DNA of 25,347 nt from the NCBI GenBank assembly GCA_003427395.1, contig BFEA01000142.1, positions 1,889,651 to 1,914,997 on the forward strand, given 5' to 3'. Under the pieces are notes generated by a model that was given only the letters and a program-made list of their open reading frames with translations, searched no databases and was not told where the DNA came from. The translations under genes and the position numbers were made by a program. Below are positions 1 to 8,736 of the stretch, piece after piece (position 1 is the first letter of the stretch; each line of letters starts with the position of its first letter). Source of the DNA: Chara braunii. Taxonomy: Eukaryota; Streptophyta; Charophyceae; Charales; Characeae.

Positions 1-6
1 CTCTCT

Positions 7-54
<48 letters not shown>
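1..54. repeat. Compound (CT)5(GT)22 microsatellite
   Basis: Five CT units at 1-10 are followed by 22 uninterrupted GT units at 11-54. The tract begins at the window edge, so its true length is unknown. Confidence 0.97.
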
Positions 55-55
<1 letters not shown>

Positions 56-243
56 TGCACTCACACTTTGCGTGATGGAATAAAAGGGGGAATTATGTGA
101 TACCCTCCTTTTTGGATATTTATAGCATACTTGCGGCACACTTGCGGTGCGCCGTGGCGTGCGGCATGCGCCATGCGGACATTAGTGATGCGCTCAGTTT
201 TTTATTTTTTATTTTTTTTTAGGGGGGTCTGTGTGTGTCTACA

Positions 244-271
244 GGGGGGGGGGGGGGGGGGGGGGGGGGGG

Positions 272-306
<35 letters not shown>
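244..306. repeat. G28 homopolymer followed by (AG)16
   Basis: A run of 28 consecutive G at 244-271, interrupted by T at 272, continues into a perfect AG dinucleotide repeat at 275-306. It lies in the left arm of the fold-back element and has no counterpart of this length in the right arm, so it expanded after the inverted structure formed. Confidence 0.97.
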
Positions 307-309
<3 letters not shown>

Positions 310-398
310 AAAGGACCCCTATCACACACATCAGAGGGCCCGTGCAGGTAATCTGAAGGGATCGAGGCAGGCGTGAAGTATGAAGTGGGGCAGTAGCT

Positions 399-622
399 GG
401 CTGAATATATACTCTGGGTTCGATTTCAGGTCTGTGTTTCAGAAGTTATGGGTTGCTCACTTAGCTAGGCCCTGTTGGTCTCTGCACGTGATTCTCAGGG
501 CTTGGCTACACTACCCACCAAATGTGCAAACATGTGCGGAGAGCAACAGGGCCTCGCTGATTCAGTGACCGATAACCGCTGATACACAGACCTGAATTCG
601 AATCCAGACTATATATTATCGG
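399..622. repeat. Core palindrome of the fold-back element
   Basis: The two arms (399-491 and 531-622) pair over about 90 bases with scattered mismatches, leaving a loop of about 40 bases. Each arm carries a motif like a pol III B box: the left arm reads GGTTCGATTTC, and the right has a TTCGAATCC. A related single-arm copy is at about 17387-17425. A transcript from either strand would form a long miRNA-precursor-like hairpin. Confidence 0.75.
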
Positions 623-962
623 CCCACTCATGCAGAACTGGAACCCTGACGCCTCTATGCTTCTTGAGGGGTTCTTGCTGATTCGATGTAGGGGCCCTTC
701 AGAAAAGAGACTGTACACAATTAGGACATGCACAACCCCCCCCACACACATGCACACACAGTTTTGGGGTATGTCGTGGCCCAATGTTTTTTTCCCTCTT
801 GCAGTTTGATTTTTAGAAGCGAGGGGCACGTTTGGCCACCCCACTCTGTCCTTTCGGATTTTTTAATTTTTTTTCAAAGTGATGCGCCGCATCACGTGCG
901 CGTGCGCTATGCGCCGCACGTGCACAACTTGCGTGCACGTGATGCGCCGCAAGTATGATATA

Positions 963-1740
963 TAGATCTGCACGTGCTGTCATTTCTACTGATTCAGTGT
1001 CCCCGTGTGTTAAAGTGACACGATCAGGCACTGACCTACTATGTCATGCATGTGAAGCCGCAGTGGCCCCTCTTGTTAACAATTAAATACATTAAATAAT
1101 GAATGAATGACTGGACAAGACCAATGTCAGCTTAATGCTCATGCCAATCAGCTAGAAGTCCCCATCTCATCAATTAATCGACTAATGCACTTATCATAGA
1201 AGAAATGTCTCCACAGAAACGTTTCCATAAATTGACTTCTGAGGACCCATTTGCAGAGGTAAGTTGAATAGAACATATGTACGTTTTTTTTGGGTTACAA
1301 TGGTAGTCCTAAACAGTAGGATGGCGGCTGGCAGAATCTCCCCCCCTCCCCCCTCAACCACAAAACTGTCGTGATCGGATATCCGGGTCCACAGGGGATC
1401 AGGCAGCTCACTACTTGGGAATCATCACACCAATACTTCAAAACTCGCTGGCCAAGGACTAACTGGTAGGCTCTGCAATTGAATTATAGTGCCCTGATGG
1501 CCTTTGGATCGGTCGATCCGGCGGCACTATTTTCAAGTTGGGTGTTTTTCATGTGAAAGGAGAACTGTTCTTCGCTGCGGATGTGGTCAATAATCTGTTG
1601 GATGTACGCACGAGGTTTACATCGCAGGGCTGTAAAGAACCACAGTGTGTGCATTCCTTGATCTGTTGTAGAGGACGTCGTGGATTTCAGAACTGTTTTT
1701 CAAGAGATCTGACCCCTTGAAGAAGGATTACCACCTCGTA
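963..1740. other. Intergenic or intronic stretch, no recognisable gene
   Basis: No ORF here shows a known domain. The only coding-like piece is a short reading frame at 1205-1258 that ends at a good 5' splice consensus; it is listed separately. The small ORF at 1538-1720 has no recognisable feature. Confidence 0.5.
1205..1258 (+). other. Possible short exon ending at a 5' splice site
   Basis: An ATG at 1205 opens 18 codons (MSPQKRFHKLTSEDPFAE) running straight into GAG|GTAAGT, a near-perfect donor at 1259. The peptide has a plausible protein composition, but it is short, has no known motif and no confirmed partner exon. It could be a first exon, an internal exon (a CAG acceptor-like site lies at 1214-1216) or chance. 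Confidence 0.2.
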
Positions 1741-1849
1741 TTCCACGAGTGATTCAACATCCAGCCAGGAGCCTCACTGAGATCTCCAGAGTTTTTCCTG
1801 ATCCGTTCCCTCCTTCTGAGTTTGCATTAGTAGATTTACAATGGTATGG
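1741..1849 (+). repeat. Dispersed repeat, copy A
   Basis: About 109 bp that match the reverse complement of 16105-16217 at roughly two thirds identity. The best block reads, in one frame, as a peptide ending VDLQW in both copies. It is an old dispersed element of unknown class, lying just upstream of another repeat at 2001-2307. Confidence 0.6.
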
Positions 1850-2000
1850 ACTAGGGAGGGAACGAGAGGTCAAGATACAGCTACTTTCAGCAGGGTGCAG
1901 TACATCTAGGTTATCTGGTATATCCGTGGTCCAGAATGGACCGAAGAGACTCTCTACAACCTACAAACATGATGTTTGTATTGTTCAATTGTTCTGTACC

Positions 2001-2307
2001 AGGGATGCTGGACCCGCTTCCCAGCAGTTGCTACTCCCAACCAATAGAATGGAGTCACTAGCTGAGCTGCTGGGAGTGGATGCTCTTATAACCACACCTA
2101 GCAGTCTCAGCAGGTGGTTTAAACCACCGCTACCTTTCCCATATGTCGGCCGCGGGCATCTAGTAGCCCACTCCTGAAAAATAGCCGCCACACCGCCGTA
2201 GATATTTTCCATCGACGGCGCGTGGCGGCCGAATTTGAATTTGAGGCCCGCGGCCCCATATATGAGAAAGGTAGTGGTGGTTTAAAACATTAAAAAAAAA
2301 AAAAAAA
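2001..2307 (+). mobile_element. Poly(A)-tailed non-autonomous retroelement with nested hairpin, older copy
   Basis: Positions 2001-2104 are homologous (roughly 65-70%) to the reverse complement of the short retroelement at 2977-3176, beginning at the same AGGG[A]GCTGGACCC-type 5' end. This copy ends in 16 consecutive A at 2292-2307. Between the shared part and the tail it has an extra palindromic module (2113-2286). No target-site duplication is recognisable, so it is older than the 2977-3176 copy or has been altered by the hairpin insertion. Confidence 0.55.
2113..2286. repeat. Nested hairpin (two concentric inverted repeats)
   Basis: The outer arms, 2118-2157 and 2246-2286, are complementary over about 40 bases with a few mismatches. 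The inner arms, 2184-2199 and 2212-2229, pair as a GC-rich stem around a loop at 2200-2211. The left outer arm overlaps a perfect 16-bp palindrome at 2113-2128 (GGTGGTTTAAACCACC). The size and symmetry are MITE-like. Confidence 0.75.
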
Positions 2308-2967
2308 CAAAGAGGCCCCGGCCATGGTTTTTCAGGGATCGGGACAAAAAGGTGAAGGGAATGACCTGCAGACAGTCATCCCCCCCCTTAATCACTGTCT
2401 TTCAATCGACAAGGCAGCAGCCAGGACACAGAGGCCCAAACCGACAAAAGGCTGGGTCACAGGACAAGAGGCAGGATGACCGAGAACACAGTCAGAACAA
2501 TCCAGACAAAGCTGGGCTCGCTTTCTCCAAAGAAGGTCTATTACTCGGCAAGTTGGCAGTGACAGAGGTCTGAAATGGTAGGCTGCGGATTCAAAAGCAA
2601 CAGTGTGGTTCTTGCACTCGTCCATCTGTCACATGGGCCAGAAACACCCAGGTGCTGACCAGCATGCAGCCCTTCAGGCCCCATGATTTCCCCCCTGTCA
2701 GACGTTGGGACCAGCTGGGCCACGCTACAGGGATGTTCACGTCATGACAGATCTTCCTTGTAAGGATTAATTCAGAAGAAAGGGTCTCGTCTATAAAATC
2801 CTAGAAAATGCTATTTTTGAAGTTTTCTCCATTCCACTCAGTTCTAATCACTAATCCTGGGAAAAAATTATCGACCAATGTGAAAACATGTTGAGGACTT
2901 GTCCTAAAGTTTCTGGGATGACATAGCCATTTCATCGAAATTCCTTAGGCACCTTGCAAGGGTGCCC
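2308..2967. other. Stretch without recognisable genes
   Basis: Several overlapping ORFs of 60-77 codons on both strands lack domains or coding signatures. The minus strand at 2723-2709 has TGGCCCAGCTGG, which resembles a pol III A box, but no B box follows at tRNA-like spacing. Confidence 0.5.
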
Positions 2968-2976
2968 AGAAAATCC
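2968..2976. repeat. Target-site duplication, left copy
   Basis: AGAAAATCC directly abuts the poly(T) end of the short retroelement and is identical to 3177-3185. Confidence 0.8.
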
Positions 2977-3176
2977 TTTTTTTTTTTTTTTTTAATAACT
3001 AATGACCACTGTTAGGTGAGGTGGTAAAAGCAGCCCCTCCTAACAGCATCCACGGTTGCTCCGTCAATTGGTGGGTAGCAGCGAGGTGCTAAAAGCAGCC
3101 CCTCCTAACAGCGTCTGCGGTTGCTCCGTCTATCGGTGGGGAGCAGCACCTGCTGTAAAATGGGTCCAGCCTCCCT
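2977..3176 (-). mobile_element. SINE-like short retroelement with 9-bp target-site duplication
   Basis: The minus-strand 3' end is a run of 17 T on the plus strand (2977-2993), that is, a poly(A) tail. The flanks are perfect direct repeats AGAAAATCC at 2968-2976 and 3177-3185, the signature of target-primed insertion. The body is about 180 bp and contains a two-unit tandem repeat of 65 bp (3018-3082 and 3083-3147). No A or B box is obvious, so the promoter class is unknown. The 5' part is shared with the older element at 2001-2104. The intact duplication suggests a comparatively recent insertion, presumably mobilised by a LINE of the kind found later in the window. Confidence 0.78.
3018..3147. 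repeat. Two-copy tandem repeat, 65-bp period
   Basis: The unit contains AAAAGCAGCCCCTCCTAACA at 3026 and again at 3091. It lies inside the short retroelement. The first unit is overlapped by an inverted pair, CTGTTAGG (3009-3016) with CCTAACAG (3039-3046). Confidence 0.85.
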
Positions 3177-3185
3177 AGAAAATCC
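3177..3185. repeat. Target-site duplication, right copy
   Basis: AGAAAATCC abuts the 5' end of the minus-strand element and is identical to 2968-2976. Confidence 0.8.
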
Positions 3186-3290
3186 TGGAACTGAATTCTT
3201 CAGAGTGGAGAGGGCATCCCACAAATTCAATATGTGGCCCTATTGGCTGAAAGGCCTGAACTTTGTTTTTCCTAAATGGCAACCCACCTT

Positions 3291-3346
3291 AGGACTCGTG
3301 CTAGTTGAGGAGAAATTAATCACAATAACTCTCTAGGACGAGTCCT
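3291..3346. repeat. 9-bp inverted repeat
   Basis: AGGACTCGT at 3291-3299 and ACGAGTCCT at 3338-3346 are perfect reverse complements 38 bases apart. No function is assigned. Confidence 0.6.
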
Positions 3347-3483
3347 TGAGATTGTAGGACGTGTTGAACATGACTCAAAGTGTGAGCATCGCATCGACTT
3401 GCTCCTGATGCCTTGGGTCATGTTGTTCATGTAAATCGTGGTGGCATTTACGGTGTCTATTGGTGTGTGCTTTGCTATTTCAG

Positions 3484-3555
3484 GGATCTGAGCCAGAATC
3501 AATTCACAGGAAAACTGCCTCAAGCTTTATCGAACTTAACAGCACTCACTTACCT
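3484..3555 (+). CDS. LRR-encoding exon of a receptor-like gene (partial)
   Basis: This 72-bp exon is bounded by a pyrimidine-rich acceptor (...GCTATTTCAG at 3474-3483) and a GTAAGC donor at 3556. Read with one base completing the preceding codon, it gives DLSQNQFTGKLP followed by QALSNLTALTYL. That is exactly one 24-residue plant-type leucine-rich repeat of the form DLSxNxFxGxxP...LxxLxxLxxL. Plant LRR receptor kinases and LRR receptor-like proteins often have such one-repeat 72-bp exons separated by phase-2 introns. The preceding LRR exons are not seen in the window. The exon at 16619-16687 has the same phase and repeat type and could be the next one. I see no disabling mutation in the exon. 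Whether the gene is intact, and what domain follows the LRRs, cannot be told from here. Confidence 0.72.
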
Positions 3556-3926
3556 GTAAGCTCTCTTTACTTCTCCTTGTTTACTATTTTTAAGATTTTC
3601 AAAAGTTTTGAACTTCTTTTCACATTTTTTTATTTTACATATTTTTTGTTTTATGTGTAATCACAGACCGAGAACCCTTCTGATTTCTGAGTTTTGCCGC
3701 TGATTGTGTGACTTGCTGAGATTCCCGCTTTCTGCTGAGATTTCTAAGTCTGTGTGTGTGCGTGCTTGCTGAGTTCCCGTGTGTTTATCTGAGTCCATGA
3801 TTGCTTGGGTGTGTGTGTGACCCACCACGGTACTTGTATGCTTGGAAGGCCCTCGGGCCTAGTACTTACCTGTGGCCGTGCCTCCGTGGGTTGCAGCGGG
3901 GTGTAGCTGTAGGCTAGGCCCGTGTT
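3556..3926. other. Intron-like AT- and GT-rich stretch
   Basis: It follows the LRR exon donor. It is T-rich at 3565-3660, then has several short TGTG runs (3750-3822). No coding signature is seen. Confidence 0.45.
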
Positions 3927-4001
3927 GCATACTGTAACGGTGCAGACCAGAACAAGAACCGACCTCTCAATACAAAGTACAAGATAGCGTAGCGGAAGAC
4001 T
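3927..4001 (+). repeat. Dispersed tRNA-like repeat, copy A (inverted relative of 15375-15438)
   Basis: This segment matches the reverse complement of 15375-15438. The shared blocks include CAGACCAGAACAAGAA, CGACCTCTC and AGCGGAAG. On its minus strand the segment has a GGTCGGTTC motif reminiscent of a B box. Copy A carries about 11 extra bases in the middle. It is possibly a tRNA-derived SINE fragment, but neither end is defined. Confidence 0.55.
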
Positions 4002-4466
<465 letters not shown>

Positions 4467-4596
4467 CCGGTACTAACCTGGGAAGCTGGCGCCTTGATGC
4501 AGGTACCTCGAAGATGGAGCTGGAGCTATGGCGCCACAGGTAAGTCTCGCTGGCCTCCGCCAGCCATCTCTCTCCAACACTACTACTACCACCTAC

Positions 4597-4700
4597 TAGC
4601 GCCCAGCGCTGAAGACTACTGCTATGGCTACTAGTGCCCAGCGCTGAAGACTACTGCTATGGCTACCAGCGCCCAGCGCTGAAGACTACTGCTAGCACTA
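4597..4700. repeat. Three-copy 35-bp tandem repeat
   Basis: GCCCAGCGCTGAAGACTACT recurs at 4601, 4636 and 4671, an exact 35-bp period. Each unit contains the palindromic AGCGCT, and the first two end in GCTATGGCTA. The third unit diverges after 4690. Confidence 0.92.
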
Positions 4701-5027
4701 AGCTACTACTGCAGCGCTCCTCCTGAGTGCTGCTGCCGAATCCTGAAGACTGCCTCCTGCCTTCTGTCCAACTACCTGCCTGTGAAGTACATGGGAACTC
4801 CCTATGTACTACTCGGCCTGCCTCCTGACTGCCTGCAGCTGCAGGGCAGGGCAGTCCAGGAGGCTGCTCTTGCCAATGCCGAAGGGAGCCAGGGGCTGAC
4901 GCTGCAGCTCCTGCTGAGGCTGTTCGTGGGAACAGGCTAAAGATAGCCTGTTCCCGAAACCCTGGTTTTGTGCCTGAGTGTTAGGGCAGGTCGATCTTAT
5001 GAGGGCCCGAAAGTGGCCCTCCGTTTC

Positions 5028-5175
5028 AGGCTGAAAAGCCTCAGGGATGAAAAGCCCTGGGGCTGAAAAGCCCTGTTTTAGGCTGAAAACTACATAGGTC
5101 CTGCAGGCCCTCGTTTTCAGTCTTTCAGGCTGAAACGACACGGGGCCTGTAAGCCCTTATTTCTAGGCTTTTAGG
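5028..5175. repeat. Degenerate GGCTGAAAA-type interspersed repeat
   Basis: Forms of GGCTGAAA(A/C)GCC recur at about 5030, 5061, 5082, 5127 and 5171, with related GGATGAAAAGCC at 5044, mixed with CCTGCAGGCCC-like blocks. No fixed period. The minus-strand ORF over this area (4809-5141) appears to be a by-product of the repeat. Confidence 0.6.
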
Positions 5176-5236
5176 CTGAGAATGCGGGACGGTCCCTGCA
5201 GGCCCGTGTGGCTACGCAGTATGCCACACCCGCATA

Positions 5237-5307
5237 GATGGAAAACACTCAAGTAGCAGGTAGGCTAGGCCTGCGTAGGTTGGAAAACACTCGAGTAGCG
5301 GATAGTT
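5237..5307. repeat. 42-bp spaced direct repeat
   Basis: TGGAAAACACTC[A/G]AGTAGC occurs at 5239 and 5281 with only a few differences downstream. Confidence 0.8.
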
Positions 5308-5634
5308 AGGCAGAAGAGGACAAAAAGTTAGTACCTTTAGGAGTTCGGTAGGCTTAGGTCTAGGGGCTCCGGTCCAGTAAACTGAGTCTAGAGCCTGTAG
5401 CGGTGAATATCAGACCTGCAATGATGTTTCCCTCTGAAAGGAGGAAGGTACCAGCAGCTTGGGAGGCCGAGCGGCCTCCTCATTTTGCGGTGTGCAAGTT
5501 TGGCGTCAGGCTGCTGGGGCAAGCACTTGGTGAGTCCAGCACTGGGAGGAAGAAGGCGGTCTGGCCCTCCACCTTCAGCAATGGTAGAGCGGTCCAGGGA
5601 GGAAGGCTCTGTGATGTAGGAGGAGGAGGAAGAA

Positions 5635-6090
5635 GCTGGGCAAGGAGGAGAGTGACTTGGGTGCTTACCTGGCTATGGTGGACGAAATCTTCATCCTCTT
5701 GGTTGGCGCTGCAGGCATGGTGGCCATAGTAGAGAGGCCACATCAGTTTTGCGGGCACCGCTAGTCTGCCATAGCCACCTACGAGTAGGTGGTAGAGGAT
5801 GGTGAAGGTCATGGCTATGGTGGACCTCATAAGTTGCTGGCAGTAAGGGGGAGATTTGGACAGCTGGGCGAGGAGGAGAGTGACGGGGGTGCTTACCTGG
5901 CTATGGTGGACGGAATCTTCATCCTCTTGGTTGGCGCTGCAGGCATGGTGGCCATAGTACAGAGGGAACATCAGTTTTGCGGGCGCCGCTAGTCTGCCAT
6001 AGCCACCTACGAGTAGGTGGTAGAGGAAGGTGTAGTTCATGGCTATGGTGGACCTCATAAGTTGCTGGCAGTAAGGGGGAGATTTGGACA
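5635..6090. repeat. 228-bp tandem duplication (two copies), in frame on the minus strand
   Basis: Copy 1 is 5635-5862 and copy 2 is 5863-6090, exactly adjoining. I count 11 substitutions and no indels, about 95% identity. As 228 is divisible by three, a minus-strand ORF (6091-5480, 203 codons) reads through both copies as a 76-residue repeat. Most of the differences change the amino acid, so purifying selection on that protein is not evident. Each copy has a perfect CCACCTAC-GA-GTAGGTGG hairpin (5775-5792 in copy 1). GCTATGG/CCATAGC motifs recur throughout. I treat it as a duplicated non-coding segment; a real repeat protein is possible but unsupported. Confidence 0.9.
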
Positions 6091-7302
6091 TCGGTGCTGA
6101 TTCATTCTTTCATTGTTATTATTATTGTTCGTTGTATTGCAGAGGTTGGGGGAGATAAGGAGGTTGAAGGTGATGGCAAGTTGGAGGGGAAATTGACATT
6201 GGTCTTTGCTGGTGTACATCTTCTTCTTCTTCTTCTTCGAATCCTTGGCAAGGTTTGCCAAGGTGATGGGTGGTCCCTGGAGATTTTTTGTCTCTCAGGT
6301 TTACCCCCACCTCCAGTTGTACAATAGTTAGAAAAATGAGTGTTTTTTTTTGTCCCTCGCCCCCTTTTTTTGTCTCTCTCCTTTTGGCGCAATAATTACC
6401 CCTTCCCTCCCTCCTCAGAATTTTTGACAAGGACCCTCCTCCAACCGCATAGGTTGCTCTCTAATTTTTCCTACGTTACCACCCTTCCTCAGGCAATTGA
6501 AAAAAAACACCTGCACGCGGCATTCTCTGTTTTTTTTGTGACGTTTAGTCACACAGATTTACAGGCACGGTTGATCTTAAAAATTTGGTGAAAAAAAAGA
6601 AAAAGTAATAGGCCGTTGGCTATGTGGTCAGACTGACAACGTTTTTGGGGCACTGCTGGTATTACACTCCGTCACTGCCCGCTTTTTTGCTGGGCTTAGT
6701 CAGGTTCATGATGTCCGACCGTTGTACCTTGGTAGGCCTCCAGCCTTTTTAGCCTGTAGGGAAATTTTGGCCTGACGAATCCCCACGTTTTTTTGGGAAG
6801 TCACGGTTTCATGTGCGTCTCTTTTTTGAGGCAGGCCCTTTTTGTAATTCTGGCTCTATCTGGCAATAGGACTACTAGGCACTACTGAGTGAAATGGCCA
6901 CCGGACCCACCAAGAATCGCAAACGGGTATATATTTCTGATTGTCGGGTATTAGTATCTTTCTCTCTGGATGAGTTCGCTGAAGGGTCGAGCTTGTGCAC
7001 GAGATTGGGCCGCACGTAATACTGTTCTTTCACACACAGTCAAGATGCAAGGCGGGGATACTGAAACGGTTTTCATCTCTTTGCAGTAGCAGATGCAGAT
7101 CCCAGGGCTCGATCCCTAGACCTCACCCTACTCATGTACAGTACCTGTGTAGACCGCGAGAGTTGAACCTGTGACCTGTGTATTCGTAAACAGTTGGTAG
7201 GCTGTCATAGGTCCGTAGGTAGCAGGGGTTCGATCTGTAGATCTGTAGAATAGAAGTCTTAGTCAGTTCCAGAAGTCTTAGCTGTAGTCCTTCTAGAAGG
7301 TC
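6091..7302. other. Stretch with simple repeats, no recognisable gene
   Basis: It holds an ATT/GTT run (about 6114-6130), a CTT run (about 6218-6238), and several T and A homopolymers between 6340 and 6840. The minus-strand Asn and Lys/Arg-rich ORFs here arise from these repeats. Motifs like pol III B boxes occur at about 7226-7236 (plus, GGGGTTCGATC) and 7155-7168 (minus), but without paired A boxes. Confidence 0.45.
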
Positions 7303-7326
7303 GGCAAGTGGGCAAGTGGGCAAGTG
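7303..7326. repeat. Three-copy 8-bp tandem repeat GGCAAGTG
   Basis: Exact copies start at 7303, 7311 and 7319; a degenerate GCCAAGTGG follows at 7331. Confidence 0.85.
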
Positions 7327-8098
7327 GTGAGCCAAGTGGTGGACTAACTGCAGTCCGATTGCAGTGCGACCTCGGTAGGTTAGCAGTGAGTCCCCAGTCA
7401 GTCAGCGGGAAGGTCCAGTCAGTCCCAGTTCGGTCCAGCAAGTACCACGAGGGACTGTGAGCACCATGGGCCGATGGAAAGGGGCAGACCAACGAGCTTC
7501 AGAAGTATAAATCAAGAGGCAGCGCCCAGCCATTCATTCATTCCTGCGTGAGCCATGCGGAAACGCTGCCACAGCGACTTGTGCAAGGAGGTCTGCAGTG
7601 AGCCCACAGCTGAAGTGGGCGAGAGAGAACGAGCATACCATAGCGATAGGGTAGAGGCGGACATAGCCGCCATAGCTAGAGTTAGTGTGTAGTGTGTGTG
7701 TGTGTGTGTGAGTTCAGAGAGCCGCGTGTGGGATATCCAGGGTGATCCGGTGTATGTGAACAGTGAGTTGTTTGGGCGCTGAGTCGCCATAGCCAATTGA
7801 AAGTGAACTCGTATCTGGATGCCATATCTCTGAGTTTTGAGAGGGTGCATGTCGCCAGTTTGCTGCGCTGCTGTTTACATGCATGAAAAGTGTGAATGAC
7901 AGCGAGTCTTATTGCAATACTGCGCCGGGAGGAGTCATGCTCTATCGAATGGAACGAGAACGGTACGAAGTAGGAGGTAGGAGACTTGTGGGCAGATGGT
8001 GGAAGGATAGGGGGAGGCGTGGGGAATTATGATCTGCATTCATGAGCTATAAGTTTATGGAGTTGCTCACGCAGCTCTACTGTTGGGTGGTGGATTGA
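7327..8098. other. Stretch without recognisable genes, upstream of the ribozyme
   Basis: CAGTC-rich sequence at 7340-7440 and a TG run at 7686-7711. No domain is seen in any frame. It could be part of the element that carries the hammerhead motif at 8099, but I find no boundary. Confidence 0.4.
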
Positions 8099-8143
8099 TC
8101 CTCCTGAAGAGTCTTGAACGCACAAGCCGAAACACGTCGAGGG
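8099..8143 (+). ncRNA. Minimal type-I hammerhead ribozyme, Penelope-like-element type
   Basis: All invariant core bases are present in order. CTGAAGA (CUGANGA box) lies at 8104-8110 and GAAA at 8129-8132, with the cleavage-site C at 8138 preceded by GT. Stem I is TCCTC (8099-8103) with GAGGG (8139-8143), one G-T wobble. Stem II is GTCTTG (8111-8116) with CAAGCC (8123-8128), one T-C mismatch, and loop AACGCA. Stem III is a two-base-pair AC/GT stem (8132-8133 with 8136-8137), with two loop bases. Predicted self-cleavage is after C8138. A very short stem III is characteristic of the ribozymes in Penelope-like retroelements, which act best as dimers. The mismatch in stem II may weaken activity. 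No Penelope RT or GIY-YIG domain is recognised nearby. Confidence 0.7.
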
Positions 8144-8277
8144 AATGTGTATTTTCTACGGTGTTTGGCAAAAATCTTATTTGATTGTTGTCCTCCATGT
8201 GACAGGTGTCATGTCTGTTCTTTGTACCCTTCACTTCTGGGTAGGTGTGACCACCGACGTGTGCTTTTTGCCGAAGT

Positions 8278-8736
8278 GTGGTCACGTTGGTTCTTTGCAT
8301 CGAGGAATCCTTGAGAAAAGGTGGGGGAAGGTTTGGTGGGAAGGAGAGAAGAATCGTTAGAGATAAGACCGGTGAGATGGTTGGAAGGTCGAAAATTTTG
8401 AAGATGATTCTACTCATCTTCAAGCATTTGCCGGGTCTGAGGAGACTTCGTACCGTCCTCGGACAGATGATTGAGAATGTTTTCATTCGGATGGATACCC
8501 CTGATAGGCATAGCACTACTGTGAGAAGAGCTTTAACCGAGTCACTCGGGAGAAGTGGGAGACTCCTTGAGACACTATATAATCTTATTTTGGAACCTAT
8601 AGGTAAGTATGTGAAACGTGCCTCTTTGATTTATACAAAGAGGATGAAACCGTTGCTAGTAAGTACATTTGGGATTTTTTATCGAGTGTGCACTGTGATC
8701 CGTGTAGCACTCCACAATTTGCAACAGCTTGACTAG
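8278..8736 (+). CDS. Unidentified ORF, 152 codons, between ribozyme and zinc-knuckle gene
   Basis: The protein is basic and helix-rich: KILKMILLIFKHLPGLRRLR near residues 38-57, then RRALTESLGRSGRLLETL near 84-101 and several leucine/isoleucine-rich segments. I do not recognise a family. It lies 135 bp after the hammerhead motif and its last codons overlap the start of the zinc-knuckle ORF at 8729 in another frame. The reverse strand is also open (8516-8067), so chance is not excluded. It may be a piece of the retroelement that carried the ribozyme, or an N-terminal part of the gag-like protein that follows. The ATG at 8278 is simply the first in frame. A GTAAGT at 8602 could instead mark an exon end. 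Confidence 0.3.
   Translation: MVTLVLCIEESLRKGGGRFGGKERRIVRDKTGEMVGRSKILKMILLIFKHLPGLRRLRTVLGQMIENVFIRMDTPDRHSTTVRRALTESLGRSGRLLETLYNLILEPIGKYVKRASLIYTKRMKPLLVSTFGIFYRVCTVIRVALHNLQQLD

Larger units (their letters stand above)
121..962. mobile_element. Fold-back / MITE-like inverted-repeat element, 842 bp
   Basis: The ends at 121-137 and 946-962 are 17-bp inverted termini sharing CATACTTGCGGC, with one mismatch in the outer TATA-rich bases. The complementarity continues inward with interruptions. GCG/GTG-rich subterminal blocks come first (125-195 against 880-950). T-rich blocks, then TG/CA-rich blocks, follow. The core pairs are strong: 399-446 against 578-622 and 468-491 against 531-553, around a centre near 511. 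No transposase is visible, so it would be non-autonomous. Fold-back elements and MITEs have this architecture. The family is not identified and no convincing target-site duplication is seen. A microsatellite has expanded inside the left arm. Confidence 0.72.

Noticed and set aside
131-376. 81-codon ORF across the G run and GA repeat
   Set aside because: The poly-Gly and Arg-Glu repeats are the translation of microsatellites.
4601-4700. CRISPR-like array
   Set aside because: Units are directly adjacent at a 35-bp period with no unique spacers; the genome is eukaryotic.
6102-6430. Minus-strand ORFs with Arg- or Glu-rich runs
   Set aside because: They come from CTT/ATT simple repeats; two frames are equally open and neither has a domain.
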